A DNA stretch of 64,000 nt from Ascaris suum (taxonomy: Eukaryota; Nematoda; Chromadorea; Rhabditida; Ascarididae): the NCBI GenBank assembly GCA_013433145.1, contig CM024190.1, positions 496,001 to 560,000 on the forward strand, in the 5' to 3' direction. Below are positions 40,401-52,735 of the stretch, piece by piece. The notes below the pieces were generated by a model, which did not search any database, was not told the origin of the DNA, and saw nothing but the letters and a program-made list of their open reading frames with translations. The translations under genes were made by a program, and so were the position numbers. Position 1 is the first letter of the stretch. Each line of letters begins with the position of its first letter.

Positions 40401-43400
40401 AATTCAAGCGAACTTCCAAAAGCAATTTTCGCAATTCATAATTCAAAGAAGAGGCTGTGTGGTTAGACGCTAGAGAATATACAATAGCTTGCCGAATAAG
40501 CATAAGCTGATGAAGAGGATATTACGAGAGTTCAGTGTAACATTATAAATAGAAAACTGTAAGTGAAATGGGAGTGGTAAGTATTGGATTATGCGATAAA
40601 GTGTTAGGAGGTTCGTGCTGTTTGCTATGCCGTTTCTTATCCTTCATTCCTTTTGTTCATCCCTCATTTTCCGCCCAGGCAGGTTTACTTTTCTTACTCA
40701 GTTTTCGCGCCGGAAGTTCACTAGCCAAGATAGTACAGCGTGAAGTAAGGCCTTTGTCTCAATCGCTGTGTGCTTTAAGTATTCATTCCGTGATGCGGTC
40801 TTCGTTCTTCAATAGTTTTTTTTTTAATCTCTCAAGCCTACATCGAATTTACAGTTTTGATTTAAAGCTCAGAATCGTCCTGTCTTATTTCACTGATGTT
40901 TGTCTGATTTACTTTTTCGCTCCAATAAAATTTTTCTCAATAGCTGCTGTATAATTCATGCTGTTTTCAGTGTTGCATCTTCGATGTAAATTCCCGTTTT
41001 CGCAAAAAATTTAATATTGCTGTGCCCATATCACCCAACTTATTGCTTGATGTTTTAATCAGCCTGAATTATTTCTGTTAAGTAAGATTTTTCGGTATTT
41101 TTTAGGCTTCTACCATTGCCATTAGTCACCTCCCATATATCCAGTTAGGAAGTGTGTTCTTCAGAACTTCATCATTGAATTTCCAAAACCGTTTCGGGTT
41201 TTGATATCCACAAAAAAGTAACCGAAACAAAGCAACTCATAACGGAATACCGGTGCGTTTTAAGCAGATGACGCTACAGGAAAATTCTTCCATAGGGCCG
41301 GGCAACTCTGTGGCTGAAAAATCATTCGTAAGCATTTCGATAGTTGAACCGGCTAAACATTATGAGTTCTGTCGATCTGATTATTTGGAGTGTAACTACT
41401 TCCCTATTTTTTCAACACTTTTCTGAACATAACAATTAGCTGTTCACATTTGCCATCTATCAGTTGATAACGCGCTTGTTTACCAACGATTTATATTTAA
41501 ATGGTAGCGTACTATTATACAAATTGAAAAATGAAACATAACTACAATTGCATTCATATTTCACATATACCCATCTATATTTCAAGTACGGCAACCATTT
41601 GACGTGATTCATTTCCATTTTATCCAACGGAAATATTCAATGCGCATCTCATTCACTCATTCGAAATACTAATCTAACAGTTACTTCATAGTTTCATCAA
41701 CGGCCATTCAATAAACCATCTATTCGTGCCTACAAGAACATCAAAACCCGAAACGTCAAATTTTTATGAACGAAATGCAATATTCCTCTTCGTTCTGCGT
41801 CATATATATATATATATATATATACTCGCTTACATTTCCCTCTTCGTCTCTCTCTGCAAAACGTCCCTTTTCTTCAGATTTTCAAGCATTCTAGCTCAAA
41901 GTGCTCTTAAGCAGCTAAGGTAAACAGCAATAAAGCTTTCGAGCAAATTTCTCATTAAATGAAAGTGCAACATTAGGGAAACGTCTCTCGAGTTGCCACA
42001 TCAATTATCTACATTGCATCAACATAGTACATTTTCTCGCTGCACCAAGTAAACATCTAATTTTACAAAACGTTTTATTTTTATGAACGAAAATTTACAC
42101 ACCTGAGGCAAAAGCAATATTACTTTCTTCAGTGTGCGAACATCTCACAGACTTGCTCGTTAAAATGAAAAAAGTGGCAAGGATATGAGCGCACATTGCT
42201 ATCGAAAGTAACAACAATGAGCCGAACACCCCACTACCGCTGTGAATGAAATATTGGTAAGACGTGGATCGGTAAATTTTGAAAACACTTTTGAAATAGG
42301 GCTAAACTTTAAAAAAATTCTTGTATGGTGCTAATGCGGCTTAATTTCAATGCAACTGCACGTACAGTAAATTCGCAGCCACTGCAAGGCTTAGCAGAAC
42401 AGAAATATTGCAGTCAAACACCATTTTCCGAACCTATTCGCATATCTGAACACTTCCTTTGTACTTCGGTCTCTACCTCGCGCACTGACATATCTCCGCA
42501 CGTGATCCGAATCGAAGTCGAGCAGTGGCAAACACTATGCAGCTTCTCGTATTAAGCACGGTCAGCGCTCGCGATGGACAATAAAAATCTGTGAGTGCTT
42601 AGACGGAAAGAAGTGCAGAGAAAACAAACCACGGAGCACGTGAATTGGACCAAACGGCCCATTTTGAACTACATGGGATGGCTGATGCGCAGTACGAATG
42701 CCATAGAAACAACAGAATGCACTGTCTCATTTGCAAGTCGCATTCAAATTGTCTTTCTTTTCCCCTGAGGGCAAACAACTGTGCCGATATGGTGTAACTT
42801 GACAAGCTTCTAGCATACAGCATTAATATTGCTTAATGCGCTTCAGTAATATATAAACAATGCATGATTTTAACACGGCGTTATTTCTGCGCAAAAATCA
42901 GTCTGAATCACGCAATGTCAGCGTAAAATTGTTGAAAAATTCGGATAGTTGATATGAGGTTTTTATTGAGATAAGCTATGATGTATTTTCTACTAGGCGT
43001 CCCGTGCAATTAAGCGATCAACTATTCACCGGATGACTCCCGACTAAAAATGAAGTGGTCAAACCAAACGAATTATATAAAGTAATTTCCGCTAGAGCAT
43101 CCTGTAAAATCTGACCAGTCCTGCTGGTTCAAGTGGATCCTTTATGACTGACGCTTTCTGATCGTTGATCGGTTGATGACCGAGTGACCCATCTACAACC
43201 ACTAGCTTACTAAACAAATCTGTCTAAGAATGTATGAGCATTTTTGGTCGATTTGAATGCTCGATTACTTGTGTTAACCCGCGACCGATAAAAAATATTA
43301 ATGGAAAACTTTTTCATGCAGACTAACCGAATGAACTTCAGTATTTAACACTGGCTTTTGCTGAGGGAAGGAGATAAGGGTAGGGTGAAAAACTACATTC

Positions 43401-46400
43401 AAAACACTCAGTCTCTTATTTTGCTACTACGGCATCTATGAACATCGTGCCTGTTGCTTTATTCGAAGTTTTTAAAATCGGGCTTTGAAATAAGATTTGC
43501 ACGTCCCTGAACAGAATTATGCTCTTTTGGAAACTGGTGACCCATAATGATGATCCGAATGAAATCTGGACGCCTTAGGTTACAGCGGATAGTTGGTGCT
43601 AGCTTTCGGGGTATCCTGATCGACAGCCTTGGAGAGGAACTGAGAACTCCCCCTAGCTTATTAGACTGAAAGCTACTCGCGAGCCTCTTAAAACCTGTTA
43701 GTTGAAAACAAGTGATTATATTCGTGGTGTTCTCATGTGCTATTAGAAATTTGCATTTGCAAAACGAGTTAGTACGAGGTTATGTCTGTGCATACGTTCA
43801 TATATGTATGCGTACCTGTCTGTACGGCAAATTCAACTCAAGAACCACTGAAGTTAGGCTGAGGAAAATCTGACAGCTGCAATCTGCACTCAACGATCTC
43901 TTAAACCAACTTTCGAGCAATGACTGAGAAGGAAATTTTGCAACGATCAAGCAGAAAAATAAATATTTATAAAATACTGCTGGCAACCTATGAAACTCGT
44001 TGATCGGATGAACAGGGTTGCATAAAATTTTCGTCTCCTCTGGCACGCAGCTCCATTCCCTTCACTTTATTAATAAACTTATGCAAAACGCATTATGCTC
44101 TCTTCCTATATGTCTGCATCTTCCAGTTGCAATGATTTTGATAAAACATAAAAACTTGACATGCAATGGATTCGAACTTCATCAAAAAAAGGATCAAGAA
44201 ATTGAATATAATTTGTTTTGAGAAGTAAAGGACTGCTTTGAGAAAAACTTCAGTTTGATGGTATTATGTTAGAGAATTCTAGTGCGAATTATCAGGATAG
44301 TTAGAAAGGTTTTTTTCTCAAGAGTGTAAAAAAATAGCTATACCACCCGCAAGGCGATTAAATACTCAAGCACGAACATTTTTAGGAACACATTTTAGCC
44401 GAAAAATTAAATTTCTATAAAAGCAATTTTTCCGCTCCGGACACTACACGTCCAAGCATTTCAAAAAGATAAATACATACTGTTCACATCTAATCAGATC
44501 CTTGCAGTGATGTTTTTATGGACTATGTAATATTATTCTACCATAGGAGATCCGTCGATCGAAAATGACGGATTTACTTCAAGGAAAACGCTGTAGGTAC
44601 TTTCCCACCATACACAATTTTTCTCTTTTTTCTACATGTTGCCTATATGACTACTGCATCGTCAACATATGATATTGACGACAAGTAAACTTTACAACAC
44701 TGTGCCAACTAAACGTGAGACAGGGGATAATCACAAGACTACTTGTAGGTTTCAGTGGAGGCCAATCGAAGGCGCCTTTTCTGTCCACCTTGATTCCATA
44801 ATTTCACTATCTGATTCCACAATTCTGTTCACTTTGAATACCTCATTGCATTTCATTTCGAGATAACAGACGTATCTGCATAGGTATTCATTTTTGCAAC
44901 AACATCTTCAATAGCTTTTTACTCGAAAACATATTACATTCATTCTTTGACAAAATTTACCATTAAATTCCTTCACTACAGTTGCTATCGGCTCATTTCG
45001 CCGTGCTCTTTCGTTATTTCAAAATTTCAAAACGTTCGATTCACCAAACGCTTTCATTTTTACGCAAGTGTTGAAATCTCTTTTTTTTGCTGTGTATTGA
45101 AGGTTATAGTGAAGGATAATAGAGGCAAACCCTTTATGCTGCATGCAAAGAGAGCGTAATTTATTTATTCGTTTTAATTTGGGCACTTCAAAGAAGAGGC
45201 AGTGCGTGAGTGGCAATGAAGAGGAATTGAATAGAATGAACGCAATTAGCTCAATTGAGCGCTCGCTCGCACGCCTCGTTAAGCACAACAACACAAGCAT
45301 TCGTCACTCACTTAGCATTCAGCTTCTGACAATTTCACTTTAATTTTCCCCTAATCTATCTCATTATCACTTTTATTTTTAGAAACTTTTCCATCTTTTA
45401 GACCAATCATCGTTTTATTTCGTTTCGAATGGCAAACTTCTCATGCTATCCAACGAACATTCCTCTGCGCCTGAATTTACTTTCCCAACCCCACTAATCA
45501 GATGTTATGTTTTCCTGATTAGATATCCTCATACCCATCGTCCTCTAACACAGGAAGTTTATCTGCGAAGCTGATGACTCTAGCAACCCGCATTGCGCAG
45601 AAAAACTTTCTCCTACAGTAACATCGCCATGTTTAGAAAAAAAAAATGCTTGAATGTTAAGATATGCAAAAGAAATCGATTGTCGCTCATTGATTAAAAA
45701 AGCGTTAAGTGCATCTCAAAAATGCAAATTTCGAAGGGAGTAGTATTGTGAATTTCCGGAATTAATGAGTCAAACGTCTTAAACGCACAGCATTTTTGTT
45801 TTAAAGCCATGTTCATATAACTTGTCGCCATGTCAGAGATAATCTGATTGGCTAAACAAACTGATTTTTTTCATCGGAATTTATAACACGAAAAGCAAAA
45901 ATTTTTCCACAAGCAAACAGTCTCAGAATTTTTCCCAGCTTCGCACATTGACGCGTTGGAGTCTCTTATTAGTTCTTCCAAGCGCTATTCTAGAGCAAAA
46001 ACAAAACAAAATATTGCAAGAAGAAAAATATTTCACATGAATTCTCATAGCATTTAATCTCTAATGGAATTTTCTGAAAAGCGATTGCTAGGTAAACGTT
46101 AGTGTCTTTTTAACAGTGATCTTCTCATTGTGAAATCTATTCACAGGTTTAACCCATAAGAAGAGGTTCACAGAGGTTGCGTATAGACCTAGTATATGAC
46201 AACGCTTTTGGCCAGCGAAGCCTAAACTTGCTCAGAAAAGATATTCAGGTGCTGCAAATCGAAATACGAGATCAATGTTGAAGCAAACGCTGAGATATAT
46301 TCAAACTCCTCGATTCTCACTTTCAGAAAGCTTTTACGTGAAGCCACACCTATTCCACTCTATATTCCAGATGCTCATATATAGCTGCCAGCAGCTCGGA

Positions 46401-48943
46401 CCCACTTTCGAAGAACAAAAATGATCACGTCAGACACAAATATGAACCATCCTCGAACAGTGCTCCAACTATATTCCAGTGAAAAACCTCAGTACCTGGG
46501 GCATTTACATGCGTCCACAATGCAGTGCTTTTACATCTGAGTTGGAACAAATAACAAAAAAGTTCAATTTGCCCACTAAGCCATTCATTTCTACAAAAAC
46601 CTGCGGTCACAACGTTGTGATTTACTTCACAAAAGCAACAAAGCATAAAATGCATTCCTTCCTCACCCGAGTGCAATTTTCATTTGAAAGTAAGCTGAAA
46701 CAATGAGAGACATCAAAAGTGGTGATCTTCGATGAAAAATACACCTCATGTCAGCTGTTATAAATCAGTAGAGGTGTTAAAATTAAATTTGAGGAGAAAG
46801 CACTTCTAATAAGACTAATTAATAACTATCAATGAATCGATTAACGACAATCGATCGACACGAGCGCAAAAACTAATTAATATTCATGAGAATTCACGCG
46901 CTGATATTAACAAATTGATGACGCGCATCAATGCATTCGCATATTGGTGGATAACTGCGATATATTGTAAGGCCACTCTCTGAGCCTTTCTATTTACACT
47001 ATTCAGCAATAATATAAAGAATTTATTCGCAAGAACTTCTTTTCTGTCGAGAGTTCTTCTCTTTCTTCGACAATAAAAGGAAAATGATTTCCTTTCTACA
47101 ATTGTAGACAAAAAAGGAGCATTCCTATGAATAAAGAAGATAAATGTTTTGGGCACAAGTTCAGAGAGAATGAAATAAGCTTCTGCATAACCGCTCCGAA
47201 GTGCGACCCGAACACTAAATTCGATGTGATGTATTACGACTGCTTGACCTTATCTCCAATAAACCAGATATGGCAAGGAAATTATTTTGCCTTAATCCGG
47301 TAGAGTAAGTGGCCAACGACTTTAATGTCAACGAATGCACGTAGTTGCTCTTGCGCATGCAGGTATGATTTATGAGCAACTTTAAGCATGCACAGCACAC
47401 CACATGGAGCACTGTTGAAGGAAAGAATTTTGAGCGACAGAATCTTTTCGAAGAATAGTGCAAGCAACAGCTGTAAAATATGCACAATGAAGAGATACTT
47501 TTACTGAGAAAAAGAAATGAACAAAGAAAGAAAGTAGGGAATACAACAGATGAGGAGAGGTTTAATGAGCTCCAGAAATCTACAGTACAGCAAAGCCCTG
47601 GATTGCGATCCAAAGCTCTCGAAGCCGGAAAAATCGGGCATTTCGCTGAGTAGGAACATGTGCGAGCAAAAGAGTGCTGAGATCTACTGGTTCTGTAGGC
47701 TTCCTCGGCTAAGTCAGCTTCTAGATGCTTCTGTCGCACAGGGGTATAGGCAGAAACTGAGGGCGCTCCGCTCTGGGCACCGGGGTGATGAAAGCGAATG
47801 CTAGCTTTACCATCGGTTTCAACCCTTAGTCCCCTTCCCCTACGTGCCCCTCCTCCTCCGCCGAAAAAAAAAACCCACTCATTTAAAAGGCAATTTAGGA
47901 ATTCCGCGAAATCCGTTAGCTTCGCTCAACCACAAATAGTATAATACCTTTCACAGGGGATTATAAGAGCTGCTGCACAAATCAGGTTTTCATGATTCAT
48001 TGTAGTGGCGGTTGTATTGTAGGAAAGAATATTGATTGACTTCCTGCCCTCCTAGCAGTCCACTTCCGCTCACAATGGATAGACAATTGGCAAGCAGAAC
48101 ATTCCAACAGACACCTAATAATAAGATATAGATATATGCAGAGGGGAAGCGAAAGCAATAATGAAGAGGAAACCGAAATCCAGCTAGAGATCAAATTCCA
48201 TCAGCGCTATGCCAAATAAGCGCACTAGTATGCTAGTAAGAAATCATTTGAATGGATATACCTCCATACACAAAATAATAACTTGCTCGTGTGTGATGAG
48301 CCGTGCTTCTTGATTTGTTAAGCTTTCATGAAAAGATTCTATTGGGGGACTTTGCCTTGTGTGGTCTGAAGGACTTTAAAAGTTAACCAACAAGGTTAAA
48401 ATTGGTGCACCGAATGGCAACTTATCCTTTAAAACCGATGAAGTCAGTCGCATTATTTATATGTTTCCAGGACTGAAGTCAAGAGCGTAACAGGTTTATA
48501 CTCCTCCTCTCCCTTTTTCAAAAGAGTTTATCAATCGCAGAAAAATTTCAAAAAGCGTAGAGAAGAGCGACTAACACTTTAGAAATTCTAAAAAATATCA
48601 ATCGCAGAAAAATTCAAAAAGCGACTAACACTAAAAAAAAATGCTTGCGGACATTTTCAATAGCCTACGCCTGCAAATAATATTAGGAGTGAAGAGAAAC
48701 GAATCGTCAGACGTTTAATGAGATCTTGAAAATTAAAGTCACTCAAACTTTAGGAACAAATGGGAGGCTATTTCGCCTGATTCAGGAACGTAAACGAACA
48801 ATGCTTCCGAAGAACAAAAGAAATGAATCATAAAGCACGCACCTGGCTGGGTTATCGGTCGACGTAAACGTATGGCTAGCGGGCCGTAAATAAGGCTTGA
48901 ATGCCGAAAAAGATGGATGACCGATCGTAATTGGAGCCGTCAT
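34435..48943 (-). CDS. Small ANTP-class homeobox transcription factor, Rough-like by eye
   Basis: Four exons on the minus strand: 48943-48843, 40019-39902, 35304-35150 and 34549-34435. Phases 2, 0 and 2 match and give 162 residues. Exon 1 codes MTAPITIGHPSFSAFKPYLR and more. The homeodomain spans residues 56-115. It starts RRRQRTTFTPTQADTLEK at the end of exon 2 and continues EYLTDQYMPRTRR, then ESLGLSEGQVKTWFQNRRAK in exon 3. W48, F49, Q50, N51 and R53 are present, so it should bind a TAAT-type site. Position 20 is Tyr instead of the usual Phe, and an intron splits the domain between positions 18 and 19. The short C-terminus is Ser/Asp-rich (PSASPGSSSDDSD). The arm RRQRTTF and the end NRRAKxKR recall the Rough family, but no orthologue is claimed. 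Exon 1 is weaker than the rest because it rests on splice sites, frame and composition. Confidence 0.85.
37752..38394 (+). pseudogene. Frameshifted coding relic with a membrane-segment-like stretch, origin unknown
   Basis: This patch in homeobox intron 2 is much less AT-rich than its surroundings. A plus-strand frame after the acceptor-like GCTTTAG runs open to a stop near 38000, with coding-like text such as NYTAVEKVSGLMFDAPTLSR. Coding-like sequence then continues in a second frame to about 38080. It goes on through a short alanine/valine-rich hydrophobic stretch (about 38085-38150) and a third frame rich in Arg/Lys to 38394. Sequence passing between frames with stops at each switch suggests decay. 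The order soluble region, hydrophobic segment, basic tail would suit a membrane protein, possibly the end of a retroelement envelope-like gene. That is inference; no family was recognised. Confidence 0.35.
38497..38605. repeat. Two imperfect direct repeats, 64 bases apart
   Basis: CGTCTTGGTTGAT...CGCTCGAACTTCCGATGC at 38497-38542 recurs as CGTCTCGGTCGAT...CGCTCGAATTTCCGATGC at 38561-38605. On the plus strand both copies read A-R-x-S-D-A-D in the same frame, but stops interrupt that frame. It lies just downstream of the frameshifted relic and may belong to the same element. Confidence 0.7.
38675..38700 (+). promoter_or_regulatory. TATA-box-like sequence inside a small hairpin
   Basis: TTGAGGG (38675-38681) and CCCTCAA (38694-38700) are exact inverted repeats flanking CTATATAAACAA. 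It could be a promoter of the element represented by the relic upstream (for example a terminal-repeat promoter), or chance. No gene with a recognised product follows; a Cys-containing open frame at 38943-39200 is the only candidate. Confidence 0.3.
41802..41824. repeat. Short AT-dinucleotide repeat in homeobox intron 1
   Basis: Twenty-three bases of alternating A and T. The surrounding 8.8 kb intron is AT-rich and otherwise shows no conserved exon. Confidence 0.95.
43806..44020. repeat. Dispersed repeat, copy A (diverged)
   Basis: It carries AGAACCACTGAAG at 43841-43853 and GAAACTCGTTGATCGGATGA at 43992-44011, in the same order and orientation as a second copy near 52.4-52.7 kb. The middle parts of the two copies are not obviously alike. 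It is probably a decayed member of an interspersed repeat family. Confidence 0.5.
48531..48632. repeat. Tandem duplication with an internal deletion
   Basis: TCAATCGCAGAAAAATTTCA...ACTAACACT (48531-48578) is repeated at 48598-48632 without the inner TAGAGAAGAGCG. It lies in homeobox intron 1 about 210 bases downstream of the exon 1 donor. Confidence 0.85.
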
Positions 48944-48956
48944 TGATCCAATTCCT
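48944..48956 (-). promoter_or_regulatory. Acceptor-like AG 11 bases before the homeobox start codon
   Basis: The minus strand reads GTATTTAAG then GAATTGGATCA then ATG. The TTTAAG|G form is the same as that before the RTRAF start. It may be a trans-splice site or the end of a 5' UTR intron. Inference only. Confidence 0.35.
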
Positions 48957-49557
48957 TAAATACACATCTGTCTGGATTTACATAGCCGTTTTCATGCTAG
49001 CGCAACACTGAGGAGTCGGATGACATTGTAAGCAAAGATCTACCTCACTTGTGTACATGAATTCCTGTAGTATCTGTTAAACAACAAAGTACCTATAGTG
49101 TTGTCGTACTGGAATTACTGGCACAATATTGTACCTTTGGCTGAATTCAAAAATTATCACATTTTAGCGTCTAACGGACCAACACAACAGCTCACTGTGC
49201 TCGCTACTGTTCATCATCTAGTGTCACTGGTTGCAGTTGTTAGAAACCAGTGATAAGGACGCATTGAATAAGGCATCTGATTAGTGAATAGAAGCATGTA
49301 AGTGATAAATTTTATTCAAGATTTTTTCGGGACCCTCTGTAGTTTTGGAAGAAATTCTCGGAAAAATTGTTCGCAGCACTTATGGATGACTCTTACTCCT
49401 TTCTATTTACATACTGCTCCAATAAGATTGTTTTCAGACGAATGCTAGAGATTGTACATGAAACACGGCAAGAACGTTGCTAATCAGCAAAACTGATCTC
49501 AAGGAAAGGCAGAGACGGATTTATACTATCTATTTTTCATCAGTCTGCTACGGTACA

Positions 49558-49677
<120 letters not shown>

Positions 49678-52379
49678 TGGAGTAGCAGTCAATCATCAAA
49701 AGTATAGAAAAAACTCAAACAGAGATATGGGAGAAACTTCTCTGCATCTTTTTCTAAAACTACGAAGCATCCAAAAAAATTCGTGCTAAAAAATTATTTT
49801 CACTGAGCTATAATTCCTAGTTGACGGCCACATTCGCTTTCGTGGCCACCGCCAATTTTTAGCAACTGCTATAAACAACGATGGATAGTTATAGAATGCC
49901 TAGCACTATGGGATGCTGTAATGATCCATTGCACATTAACAAATGCACTAATTTTGAGTTCAGCTATAGCCGCAATCACAATCGATCACACTCAACATCA
50001 CAAAAAAATGATAAAAAACGCATGAAGTAAGGGTTATTGTAATTTGCTGACTAGCTCGAATATCGCGCCTAATCAAGAAACAATAAGTACAGAAAGTGTG
50101 CTCATATAGCAGTCGAAAATGAGAAGCTGGAGTACGCCATTCGCCATATGCGACAAGTTCGTTATACGATAGGCCCAGCAAAAAAACGCCTGCTATCAAC
50201 ACGAGTCAATTTGAAGCTCCCACCCAGCAAAGTCAACCAGTGAAACTGATAAATCAACTGGCCATGTCAATGGATTCATAAACGTCAAACTGGACGACAC
50301 ATTTGTCACTGTGAAGTAGAAACGTGTCCATCAACGACCAATTTGTTCATACATCTCAGTGGCAGACAAACACTAAAGAGTGCAACGCAATCGGGCGATG
50401 TATTCCGCATTCAGACATCCATTCAGACATAGACTGCCTCTAGTCGTTGATAGCCTTCCGTAGAACCGATCCTCTAATACCATACGCTCTTCCCGATTCA
50501 AAACAAAATGAACAAACATAACCAATGTGCAGTGGGAAATTTTGGTAACATCAACAACTGGGAAATTAGGATTCGAGACGACGCCATATTTAATTGGACA
50601 CAAATTATGCGCATATTCACTTGAACATCTCCCGATAACGCCAAGGAATAAAATGGTAACATCAGAATGAAACAATCACCAAATGCCGAAAATTGTTTAT
50701 ATTTATAATGACGCGAGCAATATAGTCACTTCTATCAACGCTGCGGGTGTTAACAATCACACAACTACCATATACTGCACCAGTTCGGAGTTGAAATATA
50801 ATCCCGTGATGGAGATCACCTCTTTCATTACACAATTCTACTCAATGAACGCACGCATCAAGAACAGTGCAAAATCTACTTGTCGATTTCCAATCTGAAC
50901 AACGCCGGTGTTAAATTATAATCTGTGAAAAACTGACACAATAAGAGATTCACATAAAAAGAGGCTCGTGCAATATTACTAGCTGTACTTCTCTAAAGAG
51001 CTGCTTAATGCGTGAACTAAACACGAGGTGATTGATCCACGAACCTACAATCACGACTTGGAGACGAAACTACCCCACACTACCCCATACCTACATCGGC
51101 CACCTTCCTAATATATTGTGTCTTTTTAAGCGTCCTCTTACTACACCTTTTCTGTAGGTTTCAATGCAGTAATTTTTTTTCCAAACTGTAAAGCAGACAA
51201 CACATTAAGCAAGTTACGAATTCGATGGTCTCAACATTTATTACATTAGAAAGGAAATTCAAAAGCGCTGAATGAATCTGTTCACTTCAGCGATTGCTCA
51301 ATCCATGCTAAACTATGCGTAAATTTGTTGATAGCTCATTTGGAAGTGATGCACTCATATATAATCAACTGTTCTTCACTTTGACATAGTATCCTTGACG
51401 TTTTGAAAGCGACGAGATTACGTGGCTACATGCCAGTAATAACATAAGCTGAAGGATTTCGTCATATTCACCAACTGTTAGCTTGATCTAACAACCTAGA
51501 GCACGCCCAATGAATGAAACATTAAATCAGAGCAGATAGCGCTCACGGGAACATAGTTTTTGGAAAGTCTCCGGAAATGAAACTTGTTGCTGAGAAAAAA
51601 AAAAAACAAAGATCAATCAAACGAAATGACATAATTTATTCTCAGCTCTCGGCGCTCTCATGTCCTCTCTTCTATACAAAACAAATCTATTGCCGCCCTC
51701 AGTGGACTTTCATTTATGTATGTGAACGTCATATAGAATTGCGCCTTAAGGATTTCAATAACGCCACGGGTGATAAGACTCATTTTTATTGCTATATAAC
51801 AGTACTGGATGTTTCAAATAGGCATGCCATAAAAAAAACTATGACCGCAACAAACAATTTAGCATATCATCGTTAAGAGTGTTTCGACAGAAAGCACTTT
51901 AATTGCACCATTTGCGCTGAAACTCGCAGTTATCACCAAGAAACAAGCACCTTTTGAAAGCAGCAGCATCTATTCCTGTTGCATGAGAAGAGAGAGAAAG
52001 AGTGGAGGAAGAAGGGTAGGTGAAATCGCAAAGCCGGAATCTTCCTCAATCTTTGGTCTAATCGAAAACAATTTTTGAACGTTTCAACGAATTCTGCACA
52101 GAAACCTGCCAGCTAATTTTGTTCCATAATTTTCGTTGATAATATATTCCATTATTTCATTTATAGTTCCGCTGACAGCAGCCAGCAACATGTAGTTATC
52201 AGAATTGTCAGAACCTATTTTCTCTGTTCTCCCATCGATTTGCGATAATCTCATAAGGCCAACAAAACGATCAGCTAGAAATTCTACATACTAACGTTTA
52301 CCTTCAACTGCATCCCAGTAACCGACCTTATGCATTTTTGCAAACTTGCTCTGCTTCGCAAAGGTATATATTAACGATG

Positions 52380-52735
52380 TCGTTCTGTCGCCTCTATTTG
52401 TGTCTGGCTGTTTCTCAACGGAGAACCACTGAAGCTGGCGTCAGGAGATTTGGAGCTGCGCATACAGTACGCTACGAGACAAATCTGCTATACCGTACTT
52501 GCGTTAAGTGACCAGCTTTGGAACGGCTGTATGCATTCACATGTGCGTAAGAATGCAGACATTCTTCACACTGATCGCATCTTTCTTTCACGGCGACCGG
52601 GTCAGTGAAAAACAAGTTCTTTGGTGAAATTTTGTACGGACGGTCAGTACAGTTCAAATACAAAGACATCGTTTACAAACTCATTATCTGTTGATGACCA
52701 ACGAAACTGGTTGATCAGATGAACGGCGTGCAAGA
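52380..52735. repeat. Dispersed repeat, copy B (diverged)
   Basis: AGAACCACTGAAG at 52422-52434 and GAAACTGGTTGATCAGATGA at 52703-52722 match copy A at 43.8-44.0 kb in order and orientation (20 of 22 bases in the second block, including two further bases). This copy is about 140 bases longer between the blocks, and the extra part includes a small minus-strand open frame. Confidence 0.5.
52472..52669 (-). CDS. Small open frame with a CxxCxxC motif, hypothetical
   Basis: This is a 65-codon frame with an ATG start and TAG stop. The text is coding-like: MSLYLNCTDRPYKISPKN, then KERCDQCEECLHSYAHVNAY. The Cys cluster could bind metal. It lies entirely between the two conserved blocks of dispersed repeat copy B, so it may be a decayed piece of a mobile element and not a host gene. 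No family was recognised and no splice signals or promoter support it. Confidence 0.2.
   Translation of the reverse strand: MSLYLNCTDRPYKISPKNLFFTDPVAVKERCDQCEECLHSYAHVNAYSRSKAGHLTQVRYSRFVS

Noticed and set aside
42599..42823. Minus-strand open frames considered as an upstream homeobox exon
   Set aside because: None ends in the phase needed for the exon at 40019 with a good donor. The exon at 48943-48843 fits phase and donor.
47550..47804. Plus-strand 84-codon frame opposite the long minus-strand open stretch
   Set aside because: It occupies the same bases as the better-composed minus-strand frame and has no motif or splice support.
50373..50675. 100-codon minus-strand frame with a signal-peptide-like start
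   Set aside because: It has no ATG at the start, a second frame is open over the same bases, and no splice acceptor leads into it.
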